Positions 1 to 7,864 of a stretch of 64,000 bases of DNA are shown in pieces. The position numbers were made by a program, and so were the translations under genes. Under the pieces are notes generated by a model. The model did no database searches. It was not told the DNA's origin and saw nothing but the letters and a program-made list of their open reading frames with translations. This DNA comes from Maritimibacter sp. (GTDB taxonomy: Bacteria > Pseudomonadota > Alphaproteobacteria > Rhodobacterales > Rhodobacteraceae), in contig JAABTN010000001.1 in assembly GCA_011389895.1 (NCBI GenBank), positions 142,940-206,939 of the forward strand. The letters are read 5' to 3'. The number at the start of each line of letters is the position of its first letter. The first letter of the stretch is position 1.

Positions 1-573
1 ACCTTCGGCTTGTCGGTCGTCATTCAGAACACGCTTCTCGAAGGATTTACGGCGGACAGCCAGCGGCTTTCGATGGGGCCGCTCGAGACGGCGTCTGTCA
101 ATGTCGGCCCGATCACGATGGGCACGCTGCCGATCCTGACATTCGGCTCGGCAATCGTGGTGATCCTCGTGCTCAACTGGATTTTTTACCGCACCGCCAT
201 CGGGCGGGCGTTTCGGGCGACCTCGGACGATCCCGTGACCGCGAGCCTCATGGGTATCCGGCCCGACCGGGTCTTTGCCACCGCCATGGGTCTCGCATTG
301 GTCGTGGTGACCATCGCTGCGCTCTATCTCGGCACGCGGTCGAATTTCGACCCCTATGTCGGCCCTGCGCGCCTTATCTATGCGTTCGAAGCGGTCATCA
401 TCGGCGGGCTCGGCTCACTTTGGGGGACGCTTGCAGGCGGGATCATCATCGGCGTGGCGCAGACCTTGGGCGCGGCCATCAATCCTGAATGGCAGATCCT
501 TGCAGGCCACGTCGCCTTCCTGATCGTGCTACTTGTCCGCCCGCGTGGCCTGTTTCCGAGGGCGTTCGACTGA
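1..573 (+). CDS. Branched-chain-type ABC transporter permease (LivH-like), 3' part
   Basis: The reading frame is open from the first base of the window, so the N-terminus lies outside; 190 residues are visible. The visible part is hydrophobic, with several membrane segments. It carries the cytoplasmic-loop signature of the LivH/LivM permease family (GRAFRATSDDPVTASLMGI, about residues 66-84) and ends with the typical GGLGSLWGTLAGG stretch before the last helix. It is an inner-membrane half of a HAAT-type importer. Its stop codon overlaps the next start by one base (TGATG), so the two permeases are translationally coupled. The genes that follow metabolise aromatics, so an aromatic acid is a more likely cargo than an amino acid; that is inference from context only. 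Confidence 0.88.
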   Translation, partial: TFGLSVVIQNTLLEGFTADSQRLSMGPLETASVNVGPITMGTLPILTFGSAIVVILVLNWIFYRTAIGRAFRATSDDPVTASLMGIRPDRVFATAMGLALVVVTIAALYLGTRSNFDPYVGPARLIYAFEAVIIGGLGSLWGTLAGGIIIGVAQTLGAAINPEWQILAGHVAFLIVLLVRPRGLFPRAFD

Positions 574-1616
574 TGACCCAGACTTATACTGCATCCGCCC
601 GGACGCGTGCGGGAACGCTCAGCGGGATCGCGGCGCTGATCCTCCTCGTGGTGGCGATCGTCCTGCCATCCTTCGCCTCCCGTAGCCTGATCCAGGATCT
701 GTTCTTTATCCTGACCATGCTGACCCTCGCGCAATTCTGGAACCTGCTCGCGGGTTACACGGGCCTTGTCAGCGTGGGCCAGCAGGCCTTCGTCGGGTTC
801 GGCGCCTACATGCTGTTCGGGGCGACGATCCTTTGGGGGGTGAACCCGGTCGCGGCGTTGTTCATGTCGGGTGTTTTCGCGCTGCTCCTTGCAATTCCCA
901 CGGCCTTTTTCGCCTTTCGCCTGAGCGGCGCTTATTTCGCCATCGGCACATGGGTCGTGGCCGAGGTCGTGCGCCTTTGCGTCGCGCAATGGCAGGCGGT
1001 GGGCGGCGGCACCGGCACGTCTATGCCGCGCGACGCGCGGGACGCGATGTGGGGCGTGGAATGGATCGAGATCCTGTTCGACGTCCGTTCCTCGGCGGCC
1101 CGTGACATCCTTGCCTATTGGCTGGCGCTGGCGCTGGCGGCGGCGACGATCGGCGGCATCTACTGGTTTTTGCGGACCCGCCGCGGATTGGCGCTCGCCG
1201 CGTTGCGCGATAACGTCGAGGCGGCCAAGTCCACCGGTGTGGACGCGACCCGCATGAAGTGGATCGTCTTCCTTGTCGCCGCTTTCGGGACGGGCATCGC
1301 GGGCGGTTTGATCTTCATGCAAAATGGTCGCATCAGCCCGGACAGCGCATTCTCGGTCACCGAATGGACGGCCTTCGTCATCTTCATCGTGGTGATCGGC
1401 GGGATCGGCACGCTTGAAGGACCGATTATCGGCGTGCTGGTGTTTTTCTTCCTGCAGGAGCTCATGGCCGATTTCGGCGCCGTCTACCTGATCGTGCTTG
1501 GCCTGCTGGGCATCGCGATCATGCTGTTCGCGCCAACCGGGCTTTGGGGGTTCTTCGCCAAACGCACGGGCATCGCGCTTTTTCCAACACAACGCAGGCT
1601 TGAGACAAAGCGCTGA
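573..1616 (+). CDS. Branched-chain-type ABC transporter permease (LivM-like)
   Basis: 347 residues if translation begins at the ATG that overlaps the preceding TGA; the frame is open further upstream, but the coupled start gives a normal family length and a standard cytoplasmic N-terminus. The protein is strongly hydrophobic with about nine or ten predicted helices. It shows the LivM hallmarks: NLLAGYTGLVSVGQQAFVG near residues 50-70 and a loop of the type LALAALRDNVEAAKSTGVD around residue 215. It would pair with the upstream LivH-like subunit. No ATPase or binding protein of this system is in the window, so they should lie before base 1. No sequence feature identifies the transported solute. 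Confidence 0.9.
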   Translation: MTQTYTASARTRAGTLSGIAALILLVVAIVLPSFASRSLIQDLFFILTMLTLAQFWNLLAGYTGLVSVGQQAFVGFGAYMLFGATILWGVNPVAALFMSGVFALLLAIPTAFFAFRLSGAYFAIGTWVVAEVVRLCVAQWQAVGGGTGTSMPRDARDAMWGVEWIEILFDVRSSAARDILAYWLALALAAATIGGIYWFLRTRRGLALAALRDNVEAAKSTGVDATRMKWIVFLVAAFGTGIAGGLIFMQNGRISPDSAFSVTEWTAFVIFIVVIGGIGTLEGPIIGVLVFFFLQELMADFGAVYLIVLGLLGIAIMLFAPTGLWGFFAKRTGIALFPTQRRLETKR

Positions 1617-1658
1617 CCTGCGGGACGCGCCCAGATATGATAGAGGAGACTTTGGATC

Positions 1659-3413
1659 ATGGCTGACCTGACGACGGACGTTCTCATCATCGGCACGGGG
1701 CCCGCCGGCAGCGCGACCGGCGCGCTCCTGTCGAGTTACGGTGTCGAGAATATTGCGATCAACCGGTACCGCTGGCTTGCCAACACCCCGCGTGCGCATA
1801 TCACCAACCAGCGCACGATGGAGGTGTTGCGCGACCTTGGTCGTGACGTCGAGGACGAGGCTTATCTTTTCGCGACCGAGCGCGACCTGATGGGCAATAA
1901 CGTCTTCTGCGAAAGCCTTGCGGGCGAAGAGCTTGGCCGGATGCACAGCTGGGGCAATGCGCCGGAATCGAAGGCAGAGCACGAAATATCCTCGCCCTGC
2001 AAAATGAATGACCTGCCGCAGACCTTCATGGAACCGCTCCTGTTCAAGACTGCCTGCGCGCGCGGAACGCAGGCGCGCATGTCCACCGAGTATCTCTCGC
2101 ACGAGGAGGACGCCGAGGGCGTGACGACCACCTGCCGCGACCGGTTGTCGGGGCGGGAGATCAAGATCCGCTCGAAGTTCCTTGTCGGCGCCGATGGCGG
2201 CAACTCTCTCGTGGCCGAGAACGCAGGCCTGCCGTTCGAGGGGGAGATGGGCGTTGGTGGGTCGATGAACATCCTGTTTCGCGCCGATCTGTCGCGCCAC
2301 GTCGCGCACCGGCCTTCGGTCCTCTACTGGGTCATGCAGCCCGGCGCGAACGTGGGGGGTATCGGCATGGGGCTCGTGCGTATGGTGCGGCCTTGGAACG
2401 AATGGCTGATCGTCTGGGGCTATGACATCAACGAACCCGCACCAGAGGTCGACGAGGCCTATGCCACCGAAGTCGCGCGTCAGCTCGTCGGTGATCCGGA
2501 CCTTGAGATCGACCTGATCTCGGCCAACACCTGGACCGTCAACAACATGTACGCCAAGCATATGCAGACCGATCGGGTCTTTATCATGGGCGATGCCGCC
2601 CATCGGCACCCGCCCTCGAACGGTCTTGGGTCAAACACTTCGATCCAGGATGCCCATAACCTCGCGTGGAAGCTTGCCCATGTTCTCAAAGGCGCGGCCG
2701 GGCCCGAGCTTTTGAAAAGCTATTCGCAGGAACGCGCGCCGATCGCGAAGCAGATCGTGACCCGCGCCAACCAATCCATCGGTGAATTCGGCGCGATCTT
2801 CGAAGCTTTGGGCATGACCGACACGGTCGATCCGGTGAAGATGCAGCAGAACATGGACAAGCGGTGCAATTCCGGCGCCGACGCCGAGGCGCAGCGTGAC
2901 GCGTTGCGAAAGGCCATCGCGTTCAAGAAGTATGAGTTCGACTGCCACGGCGTCGAGATGAACCAACGCTACGACAGTGGCGCGGTCGTCAAGGACGATC
3001 ATCCCGATCCCGGGTTCCCGCGCGACGCGGAATTGCACTACCAGCCGACAACATGGCCCGGTGCACGCATTCCGCATTGCTGGCTTTTCGGGGAAGACGG
3101 GGCAAAGATCTCGACCCTCGATCTCTGTGGCAAGGGGCGCTGGACAATCCTGACCAGCATCGGCGGGGAAGCCTGGGCCCGCGCGGCGGAAACCGTGGGG
3201 CAGGAGATGAACATCGAGATCGACGTCTGCGTCATCGGCCCGAGGATGCCGGTGCAGGATCATCTTGGGGATTGGGCGCGGGTCCGGGAAACGGGCGACA
3301 GTGGTGCGGTCATGACCCGGCCCGACCAACATGTCTGCTACCGCGCTGCCACCATGGCTGCCGACCCCGAGGCCGAGCTGCGCCGCGTGCTGTCGGCCAT
3401 TTTGCAACCGTAA
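1659..3413 (+). CDS. FAD-dependent aromatic hydroxylase, TfdB / phenol 2-monooxygenase type
   Basis: 584 residues, starting at an ATG with GAGGAG ten bases upstream (1643-1648). It has the PHBH-fold flavoprotein motifs in order: the FAD-binding GTGPAG at residues 12-17, the DG motif GADGG at 177-181, and the GD motif GDAAHRHPPSNGLGSN at 311-326, which is characteristic of the 2,4-dichlorophenol hydroxylase (TfdB) branch. Such enzymes hydroxylate a phenol ortho to the OH using NAD(P)H and O2. The hydroxyquinol dioxygenase gene lies 38 bases downstream, so the product is probably hydroxyquinol (1,2,4-trihydroxybenzene), made from resorcinol or a related dihydroxy-aromatic. That substrate assignment is inferred from the neighbour, not from the sequence. 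Confidence 0.85.
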   Translation: MADLTTDVLIIGTGPAGSATGALLSSYGVENIAINRYRWLANTPRAHITNQRTMEVLRDLGRDVEDEAYLFATERDLMGNNVFCESLAGEELGRMHSWGNAPESKAEHEISSPCKMNDLPQTFMEPLLFKTACARGTQARMSTEYLSHEEDAEGVTTTCRDRLSGREIKIRSKFLVGADGGNSLVAENAGLPFEGEMGVGGSMNILFRADLSRHVAHRPSVLYWVMQPGANVGGIGMGLVRMVRPWNEWLIVWGYDINEPAPEVDEAYATEVARQLVGDPDLEIDLISANTWTVNNMYAKHMQTDRVFIMGDAAHRHPPSNGLGSNTSIQDAHNLAWKLAHVLKGAAGPELLKSYSQERAPIAKQIVTRANQSIGEFGAIFEALGMTDTVDPVKMQQNMDKRCNSGADAEAQRDALRKAIAFKKYEFDCHGVEMNQRYDSGAVVKDDHPDPGFPRDAELHYQPTTWPGARIPHCWLFGEDGAKISTLDLCGKGRWTILTSIGGEAWARAAETVGQEMNIEIDVCVIGPRMPVQDHLGDWARVRETGDSGAVMTRPDQHVCYRAATMAADPEAELRRVLSAILQP

Positions 3414-3451
3414 TCCCGCGCCGCCGCGGCCACCGAATGAAAGGGCAGTAT

Positions 3452-4336
3452 ATGAATACCCGAGAAAGCGGCTATTTCACCGAAGACGCCTCTGCCGAAG
3501 TTGTCGTCGCGCGCAACGCGGGCGGCGAAGATGAACGGCTCAAACAGGTGATGGAGGTCATCACGCGTCATCTTCACGACGCGGTAAAGGAAATCGAGCC
3601 GACGCAGGAGGAATGGTTCAAGGCGATCATGTTCCTTACCGATACCGGCCACATGTGTAACGAGTGGCGGCAGGAATTCATCCTGCTCTCTGATGTGCTT
3701 GGCGTTTCGATGCTGGTCGACGCGATCAACAACCGAAAACCTTCGGGTGCGTCTGAATCAACCGTGCTGGGGCCGTTCCACGTCGCGGGCGCGCCGGAAC
3801 TCCCGTTGGGTTCGAACATCTGCCTTGATCAGAAGGGCGAGCCGATGCTGGTCCGTGGCCGCATATTGGACACCGCTGGCAATCCGATCGCCGGGGCGAA
3901 GATCGACGTCTGGCAGGCCAATGACGAAGGGTTTTACGATGTCCAACAAAAGGGCATCCAGCCGGACTTCAACCTGCGGGGCGTGTTCCGTTCGGACGCG
4001 AACGGGGCATACTGGTTCCGCGGCGTGAAGCCCAAGTTCTACCCGATCCCGGACGATGGTCCTGTGGGCAAGCTTCTCGCGTCGCTCGGACGCCATCCCT
4101 TTCGGCCAGCGCATCTTCACTACATCATCCAAGCCGACGGTTTCGAGGAATTGACGACCCACATTTTCGACCCGGACGATCCCTATATCCAATCCGATGC
4201 CGTCTTTGGCGTGAAAGAGAGCCTGATGGCGGAGTTTGTCCCGGTCGAGGACCCAGCCCGCGTCGCAGAAGCCGGGTTCGACGGCCCGTACCTCGAAGTC
4301 GAGCACGATTTCGTTCTTGCGTCGAAGAAGAATTAG
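3452..4336 (+). CDS. Hydroxyquinol 1,2-dioxygenase (intradiol ring cleavage)
   Basis: 294 residues from the ATG at 3452, which has GAAAGGG six bases upstream; an in-frame ATG at 3437 is less well placed. It has an N-terminal helical linker domain followed by the beta-sandwich dioxygenase domain. The non-heme Fe(III) ligands of the family are all visible: Tyr162 (in EGFYD), Tyr197 (in KPKFYPIP), His221 and His223 (in RPAHLHYI). The last three have the same residue numbers as in characterised hydroxyquinol 1,2-dioxygenases. It cleaves hydroxyquinol between C1 and C2 to maleylacetate. The preceding flavin hydroxylase supplies the substrate. The next enzyme, maleylacetate reductase, is not in this window. 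Confidence 0.9.
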   Translation: MNTRESGYFTEDASAEVVVARNAGGEDERLKQVMEVITRHLHDAVKEIEPTQEEWFKAIMFLTDTGHMCNEWRQEFILLSDVLGVSMLVDAINNRKPSGASESTVLGPFHVAGAPELPLGSNICLDQKGEPMLVRGRILDTAGNPIAGAKIDVWQANDEGFYDVQQKGIQPDFNLRGVFRSDANGAYWFRGVKPKFYPIPDDGPVGKLLASLGRHPFRPAHLHYIIQADGFEELTTHIFDPDDPYIQSDAVFGVKESLMAEFVPVEDPARVAEAGFDGPYLEVEHDFVLASKKN

Positions 4337-4489
4337 GCGACGGGTTCGCGCCCCAAGACATCACGTCCGGCCCCGGGGCCTTCGTCCATCGCGCCGGATG
4401 AGCCAAGTGGTTGACCCGGCGCGATCTTTGCCAAAGTCACGGACCCCGCGTGGCGATGAGCGCGAGGCGCTTGCAGCATTAGGCGTCAA

Positions 4490-5179
4490 TCATGCCAGGT
4501 CTTTGGGGCAGATCAAGTCGGTCACGGGGCCGTCTGTATGCAGGCGCGCGCCGGTCAGCGATTGCAGGTCGTCCATGGGGATTGACGGGACCTTTTCGCG
4601 CACCACGAAATGTTCGTTCTCGATGTCGATCACGGCGAGCGAGCTATAGACCCGCGTCACGCAGCCCACGCCGGTGAGCGGCATGGTGCAGGCCTCGACC
4701 AGTTTCGGGTCGCCCTTTTTCGTCACGTGATCGGTGAGCACCGCGATGCGTTTGGCCGATTGCACGAGGTCCATCGCGCCCCCGACCGCCGGGATGCCGC
4801 CCTTGCCGGTGGACCAGTTGGCCAGATCGCCGTTTTGCGCGACCTGGTAGGCGCCCAGCACGGCAAGGTCGAGGTGACCGCCGCGCACCATGGCGAAACT
4901 GTCGGCATGGTGGAAAAAGCTCGTCCCCGGCTTCAACGTGATCGCCTTTTTCCCGGCGTTGATCAGGTCCCAGTCTTCGTCCCCCAGCGCCGGGGCCTTG
5001 CCGAAGTCCAAGACGCCGTTCTCGGTATGAAAGACCGCCTGCTTTCCTTCTGGTTGGAACCGGGCCACCATTTCGGGAAACCCGATGCCGAGGTTTACGT
5101 AGGCCCCGTCTTCGATGTCCTGCGCGGCCCGCCACGCGATCTGGGCGTTGGACAGCTTGATGTCGGTGATGTCGATCAT
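4490..5179 (-). CDS. pcaJ: 3-oxoadipate CoA-transferase, subunit B
   Basis: 229 residues, the family length for the beta subunit of class I CoA-transferases. The active-site glutamate lies in the HTENG motif (Glu53), which forms the CoA thioester intermediate, and LGIGFPEMV near residues 30-38 is the usual glycine-rich stretch. It transfers CoA from succinyl-CoA to beta-ketoadipate. Its ATG overlaps the stop of the alpha subunit by four bases, so the heterodimer subunits are made together. Beta-ketoadipate would come from maleylacetate after reduction. The thiolase for the product is pcaF/paaJ at 29590-30795. A related acetoacetate transferase cannot be fully excluded by eye. Confidence 0.85.
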   Translation of the reverse strand: MIDITDIKLSNAQIAWRAAQDIEDGAYVNLGIGFPEMVARFQPEGKQAVFHTENGVLDFGKAPALGDEDWDLINAGKKAITLKPGTSFFHHADSFAMVRGGHLDLAVLGAYQVAQNGDLANWSTGKGGIPAVGGAMDLVQSAKRIAVLTDHVTKKGDPKLVEACTMPLTGVGCVTRVYSSLAVIDIENEHFVVREKVPSIPMDDLQSLTGARLHTDGPVTDLICPKDLA

Positions 5180-5883
5180 GGGTAAACGGCCTCCGCCCGG
5201 TTGAGCTCTTCTTCCTGCGCGGGATTGGCGACTTCGACGAGGTGATCGACGAAGATGCCCGGCGTGATGACATGCTCCGGGTCGATGCCCCCGAGCGGCA
5301 CGATGTTCGAGACCTGCGCGATGGTCGTGGTCGCCGCCGTCGCCATGAGCGGATTGAAATTCCGCGCCGCCATCCGGTAGGTCATGTTGCCGTGTGCGTC
5401 GCCCAACGCGCCTTTGATAAGCGCGACATCGGCCTTGAGCCAGCGTTCCTGCACATAGGAGCGCCCGTCGAATTCGGCGATCGGCTTGCCCTCGGCCACT
5501 TCGGTGCCGAAGGCGGTCGGGGTGTAGAATGCGGGAATACCCGCGCCGCCCGCGCGTATGCGTTCGGCCAGCGTGCCTTGCGGCACAATCTCAAGCGCGA
5601 TCTTGCCCGCCGTGTAGCAGTCCACGAAAACGCTCGGATCGGCGGAACGGGGGAAGGAACAGATCAGCTTGTCGACACGGCCTTGTTCGATCAGCGCGGC
5701 GAGGCCGACATGACCGTTTCCCGCGTTGTTGTTCACCACCGTCAGGTGTTTCGCCCCGTGGTCGATCAGTGCGTGAATAAGCTCGATCGGCGCGCCCGAG
5801 CCGCCGAAACCGCCGATCATTACGGTCGCCCCATCGGGGATTGCCGCGACAGCTTCGGCGGGGGTCTGAATGGTCTTGTCCAT
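5176..5883 (-). CDS. pcaI: 3-oxoadipate CoA-transferase, subunit A
   Basis: 235 residues from an ATG preceded by AGGAGG at a four-base distance; the frame is open upstream but the strong ribosome binding site fixes this start. The N-terminal GGFGGSGAP loop and the LTVVNNNAGNG strand-turn are typical of the alpha subunit of succinyl-CoA:3-ketoacid / 3-oxoadipate CoA-transferases. It forms the heteromer with the downstream B subunit (ATGA overlap). It is transcribed divergently from the IclR regulator, and a long palindrome lies 73 bases upstream of its start. Assignment to beta-ketoadipate rather than acetoacetate rests on the neighbouring hydroxyquinol dioxygenase. Confidence 0.85.
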   Translation of the reverse strand: MDKTIQTPAEAVAAIPDGATVMIGGFGGSGAPIELIHALIDHGAKHLTVVNNNAGNGHVGLAALIEQGRVDKLICSFPRSADPSVFVDCYTAGKIALEIVPQGTLAERIRAGGAGIPAFYTPTAFGTEVAEGKPIAEFDGRSYVQERWLKADVALIKGALGDAHGNMTYRMAARNFNPLMATAATTTIAQVSNIVPLGGIDPEHVITPGIFVDHLVEVANPAQEEELNRAEAVYP

Positions 5884-5955
5884 GACAGTCCTCCTTTGCG
5901 TCCCGGTTAAGCGGGGTCGGGCAGGCGGGCCAGAGTTTTCGTTCATATGTTGACC

Positions 5956-5997
5956 TTTGTTCAGATCGCGCATTTCATTGTGCGCATGGTGAACAAA
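5956..5997. promoter_or_regulatory. 42-bp nested palindrome, putative IclR operator
   Basis: Two inverted repeats share one axis at 5976.5. The outer arms TTTGTTCA (5956-5963) and TGAACAAA (5990-5997) are perfect 8-bp complements; the inner arms GCGCA (5968-5972) and TGCGC (5981-5985) are perfect 5-bp complements. The element sits between pcaIJ and the divergent iclR gene and covers the likely iclR start codon at 5986. IclR-family proteins bind palindromes and often repress their own genes, so autoregulation together with control of pcaIJ is a reasonable inference. Confidence 0.6.
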
Positions 5998-6747
5998 ACG
6001 ACGGATGTCATCGCCTCGCTCGCCAAGGGGCTTCAGGTCATCGAGTGCTTCGGGGCCGAGACCCCGCGCCTGACGATCACCGATGTGGCGCGGCGCACGG
6101 GGCTGGATCGCGCGACGGCGCGGCGCTGTTTGCTGACGCTGCATCATCAGGGCTATGCGGACTACGATGGCAAGTTCTTCACGCCCACGCCGAATATCCT
6201 CCGCCTCGGGATGGGGGCGCTGGCCGCGCTGCCGCTGCCGCAGATCGTGCAGCCGTGGCTGGATCATCTGTCCGAGCAGATCGGGGCATCCACATCGGTG
6301 TCGATCCTTGATGAGACCGAGATCGTCTACCTCGCCCGTGCGGCGCAAAAGCGCGTCATGTCCATCGGGCTCATGCCCGGATCGCGGCTTCCCGCCCATT
6401 GCACCTCGATGGGCCGGGTTTTGCTGGCGGCCTTGCCCGAGGACGCGGCGCGGGCGTTGATCGAGCGGTCCGACCTGTCCCCACGCACACCACGCAGTCT
6501 GACAGCTCCCGGCGACATCATGGAAGAACTCGACCGTGTGCGAATACAGGGGTTCGCCATCATAGATCAAGAGGTCGAATTGGGCCTGCGGTCGATCGCG
6601 GTGCCCTTGTTCAATGCGCAGGGCGCGGTCGTCGCGGCGCTCAATACCGGCGTTTCGGCGGTGCAGGAGGACGCGGCGGACTTGAAAGCACTCTATCTCA
6701 ACGCGCTGCGCCAGACGCAGGCGGGATTGCAACGGGTCCTGTTCTAA
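5986..6747 (+). CDS. IclR-family transcriptional regulator (PcaR/PobR-like)
   Basis: 253 residues from the ATG at 5986; an in-frame ATG at 5947 would add 13 residues. I prefer the later start because the protein then begins just before the DVIASLAKGL helix, as in other IclR proteins, but neither ATG has a clear Shine-Dalgarno. The N-terminal winged helix-turn-helix is at about residues 22-60 (LTITDVARRTGLDRATARR). The C-terminal effector domain contains the conserved AHCTSMGRVLLA and GFAIIDQEVELGLRSIAVP segments. The family binds small aromatic or beta-ketoadipate-type effectors. It is divergent from pcaIJ and overlaps the palindrome at 5956-5997, so it most likely controls the hydroxyquinol/beta-ketoadipate genes. 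Confidence 0.85.
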   Translation: MVNKTTDVIASLAKGLQVIECFGAETPRLTITDVARRTGLDRATARRCLLTLHHQGYADYDGKFFTPTPNILRLGMGALAALPLPQIVQPWLDHLSEQIGASTSVSILDETEIVYLARAAQKRVMSIGLMPGSRLPAHCTSMGRVLLAALPEDAARALIERSDLSPRTPRSLTAPGDIMEELDRVRIQGFAIIDQEVELGLRSIAVPLFNAQGAVVAALNTGVSAVQEDAADLKALYLNALRQTQAGLQRVLF

Positions 6748-6805
6748 GTCTTCGCCGCGCGCGTTGCATTCCTGCGCTGGTCATTCGACGTCACTGAAAC
6801 CGACG

Positions 6806-6822
6806 CTGCCCGGACCGGGCAG
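6806..6822. terminator. Hairpin between convergent iclR and lysR genes
   Basis: CTGCCCGG (6806-6813) and CCGGGCAG (6815-6822) are perfect complements, forming a short GC-rich hairpin 59 bases past the iclR stop and just beyond the lysR stop on the other strand. There is no T-tract on either side, so a role as a bidirectional terminator is tentative. Confidence 0.35.
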
Positions 6823-6833
6823 GTCGGGCCTGG

Positions 6834-7733
6834 TCACGCGCTCAGGTCCTCCGCCAGCATGTCGACGAAGCGCTCGGCACTGTGCGATAGCGTATGGCGG
6901 CGGCGGGTTACAAGGCCAGCGGCGCGGGTGATGACCGGATCGACAAGCCGTATTCTGCGGATGCCGGGTGCGGGCTGGGCGTGGGCGAGGCGACTGGGGA
7001 GGACGGCCAACCCTATGTTACAGGCAGACATCCAGGCAGCACTTCCCAAGAAGCCGACTTCCGCGACGACGCGGGGCCGGATGCCGAGTTTGACCAGCGT
7101 GGTTTCGACCATGCCGCGCACACCGTAGTCACGACGCGACAGGATAAGGGGTTCATTTTCAAGTTCACGCCATCCCACGCTGTCGCGGTCGGCAAAGGGG
7201 TGGTCCGAGGCGCAAATGATGCACAGGGGATCGTGGTGCAGGCTTACCCAGTCGAGCGCGGACTTATCCTCGGGCTCGGTCCCGATCCCGAAATCCGCCC
7301 GCTGTTCGATGATGTTTGAATAGAACTGGTCCGGCGCGCAGTCGTCGAGGATCAGGCTTACCGCCGGATAGGATTCGCGATACCGGCGCACCGTATCCGG
7401 CAAGAGGGTCAAACCCGTCGCCGGGGTCGCGGTCAGCCGGATGCGGCCACGTTCCAGGTCACGAAGCCCCCGAATGGTTTCTTCGACCGTCGACAGATCG
7501 CCCAGAATACGGTCGACCAGACCGATCACGCTTTCTGCAGCATCGGAGGGCGACAGAGACCGTGTGGTGCGGTCGAAAAGTGTTGCGCCCAATACGGTTT
7601 CTGCCTGCCTTACAAGGACACTGGCCGCTGATTGCGTGATGTTGAGCGCTTCGGCGGCCGCCGAGATCTGGCCTGTGCGGTAGACCTGCTGGATTGCCCG
7701 AAGCTGTTTCAGAGTGAGGCTTGATACCGACAT
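6834..7733 (-). CDS. LysR-family transcriptional regulator
   Basis: 299 residues, the standard LTTR length. The winged helix-turn-helix covers about residues 5-65 (LTLKQLRAIQQVYRTGQISA, then ALNITQSAASVLVRQAE), followed by a linker helix and a periplasmic-binding-like effector domain with the sequence RGRIRLTATPATGLTLLP at its start. It is divergent from the TAXI-TRAP/decarboxylase operon, with 131 bases between the start codons and an LTTR-like dyad (7742-7760) directly upstream of its own ATG. It is the obvious candidate activator of that operon. The inducer is unknown; a dihydroxybenzoate would fit the context. Confidence 0.88.
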   Translation of the reverse strand: MSVSSLTLKQLRAIQQVYRTGQISAAAEALNITQSAASVLVRQAETVLGATLFDRTTRSLSPSDAAESVIGLVDRILGDLSTVEETIRGLRDLERGRIRLTATPATGLTLLPDTVRRYRESYPAVSLILDDCAPDQFYSNIIEQRADFGIGTEPEDKSALDWVSLHHDPLCIICASDHPFADRDSVGWRELENEPLILSRRDYGVRGMVETTLVKLGIRPRVVAEVGFLGSAAWMSACNIGLAVLPSRLAHAQPAPGIRRIRLVDPVITRAAGLVTRRRHTLSHSAERFVDMLAEDLSA

Positions 7734-7741
7734 GATTTTTC

Positions 7742-7760
7742 ATTCATTTTTTTCATGAAT
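7742..7760. promoter_or_regulatory. LTTR-type operator upstream of lysR / TRAP operon
   Basis: ATTCAT (7742-7747) and ATGAAT (7755-7760) are perfect inverted repeats around a seven-base T-rich spacer, and the element contains a T-N11-A match (T7743, A7755). It lies nine bases upstream of the lysR start and about 105 bases upstream of the TRAP binding-protein start, the usual place for an autoregulatory LTTR site. Confidence 0.55.
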
Positions 7761-7864
7761 AGATTAAAAGAATTCGATTTTGTTATCAAGCGTCCCGGTC
7801 TAGCCTTTCGTCACGCGCCCCGTTGAACAGTGAATGAAACTTCGGGCGCAAAGGGAGGACTGAT

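Noticed and set aside
378..2609. 743-residue open frame on the minus strand
   Set aside because: It lies opposite the permease and hydroxylase genes, is rich in Arg, His and Asp as expected for the antisense of a high-GC gene, and has no family pattern.
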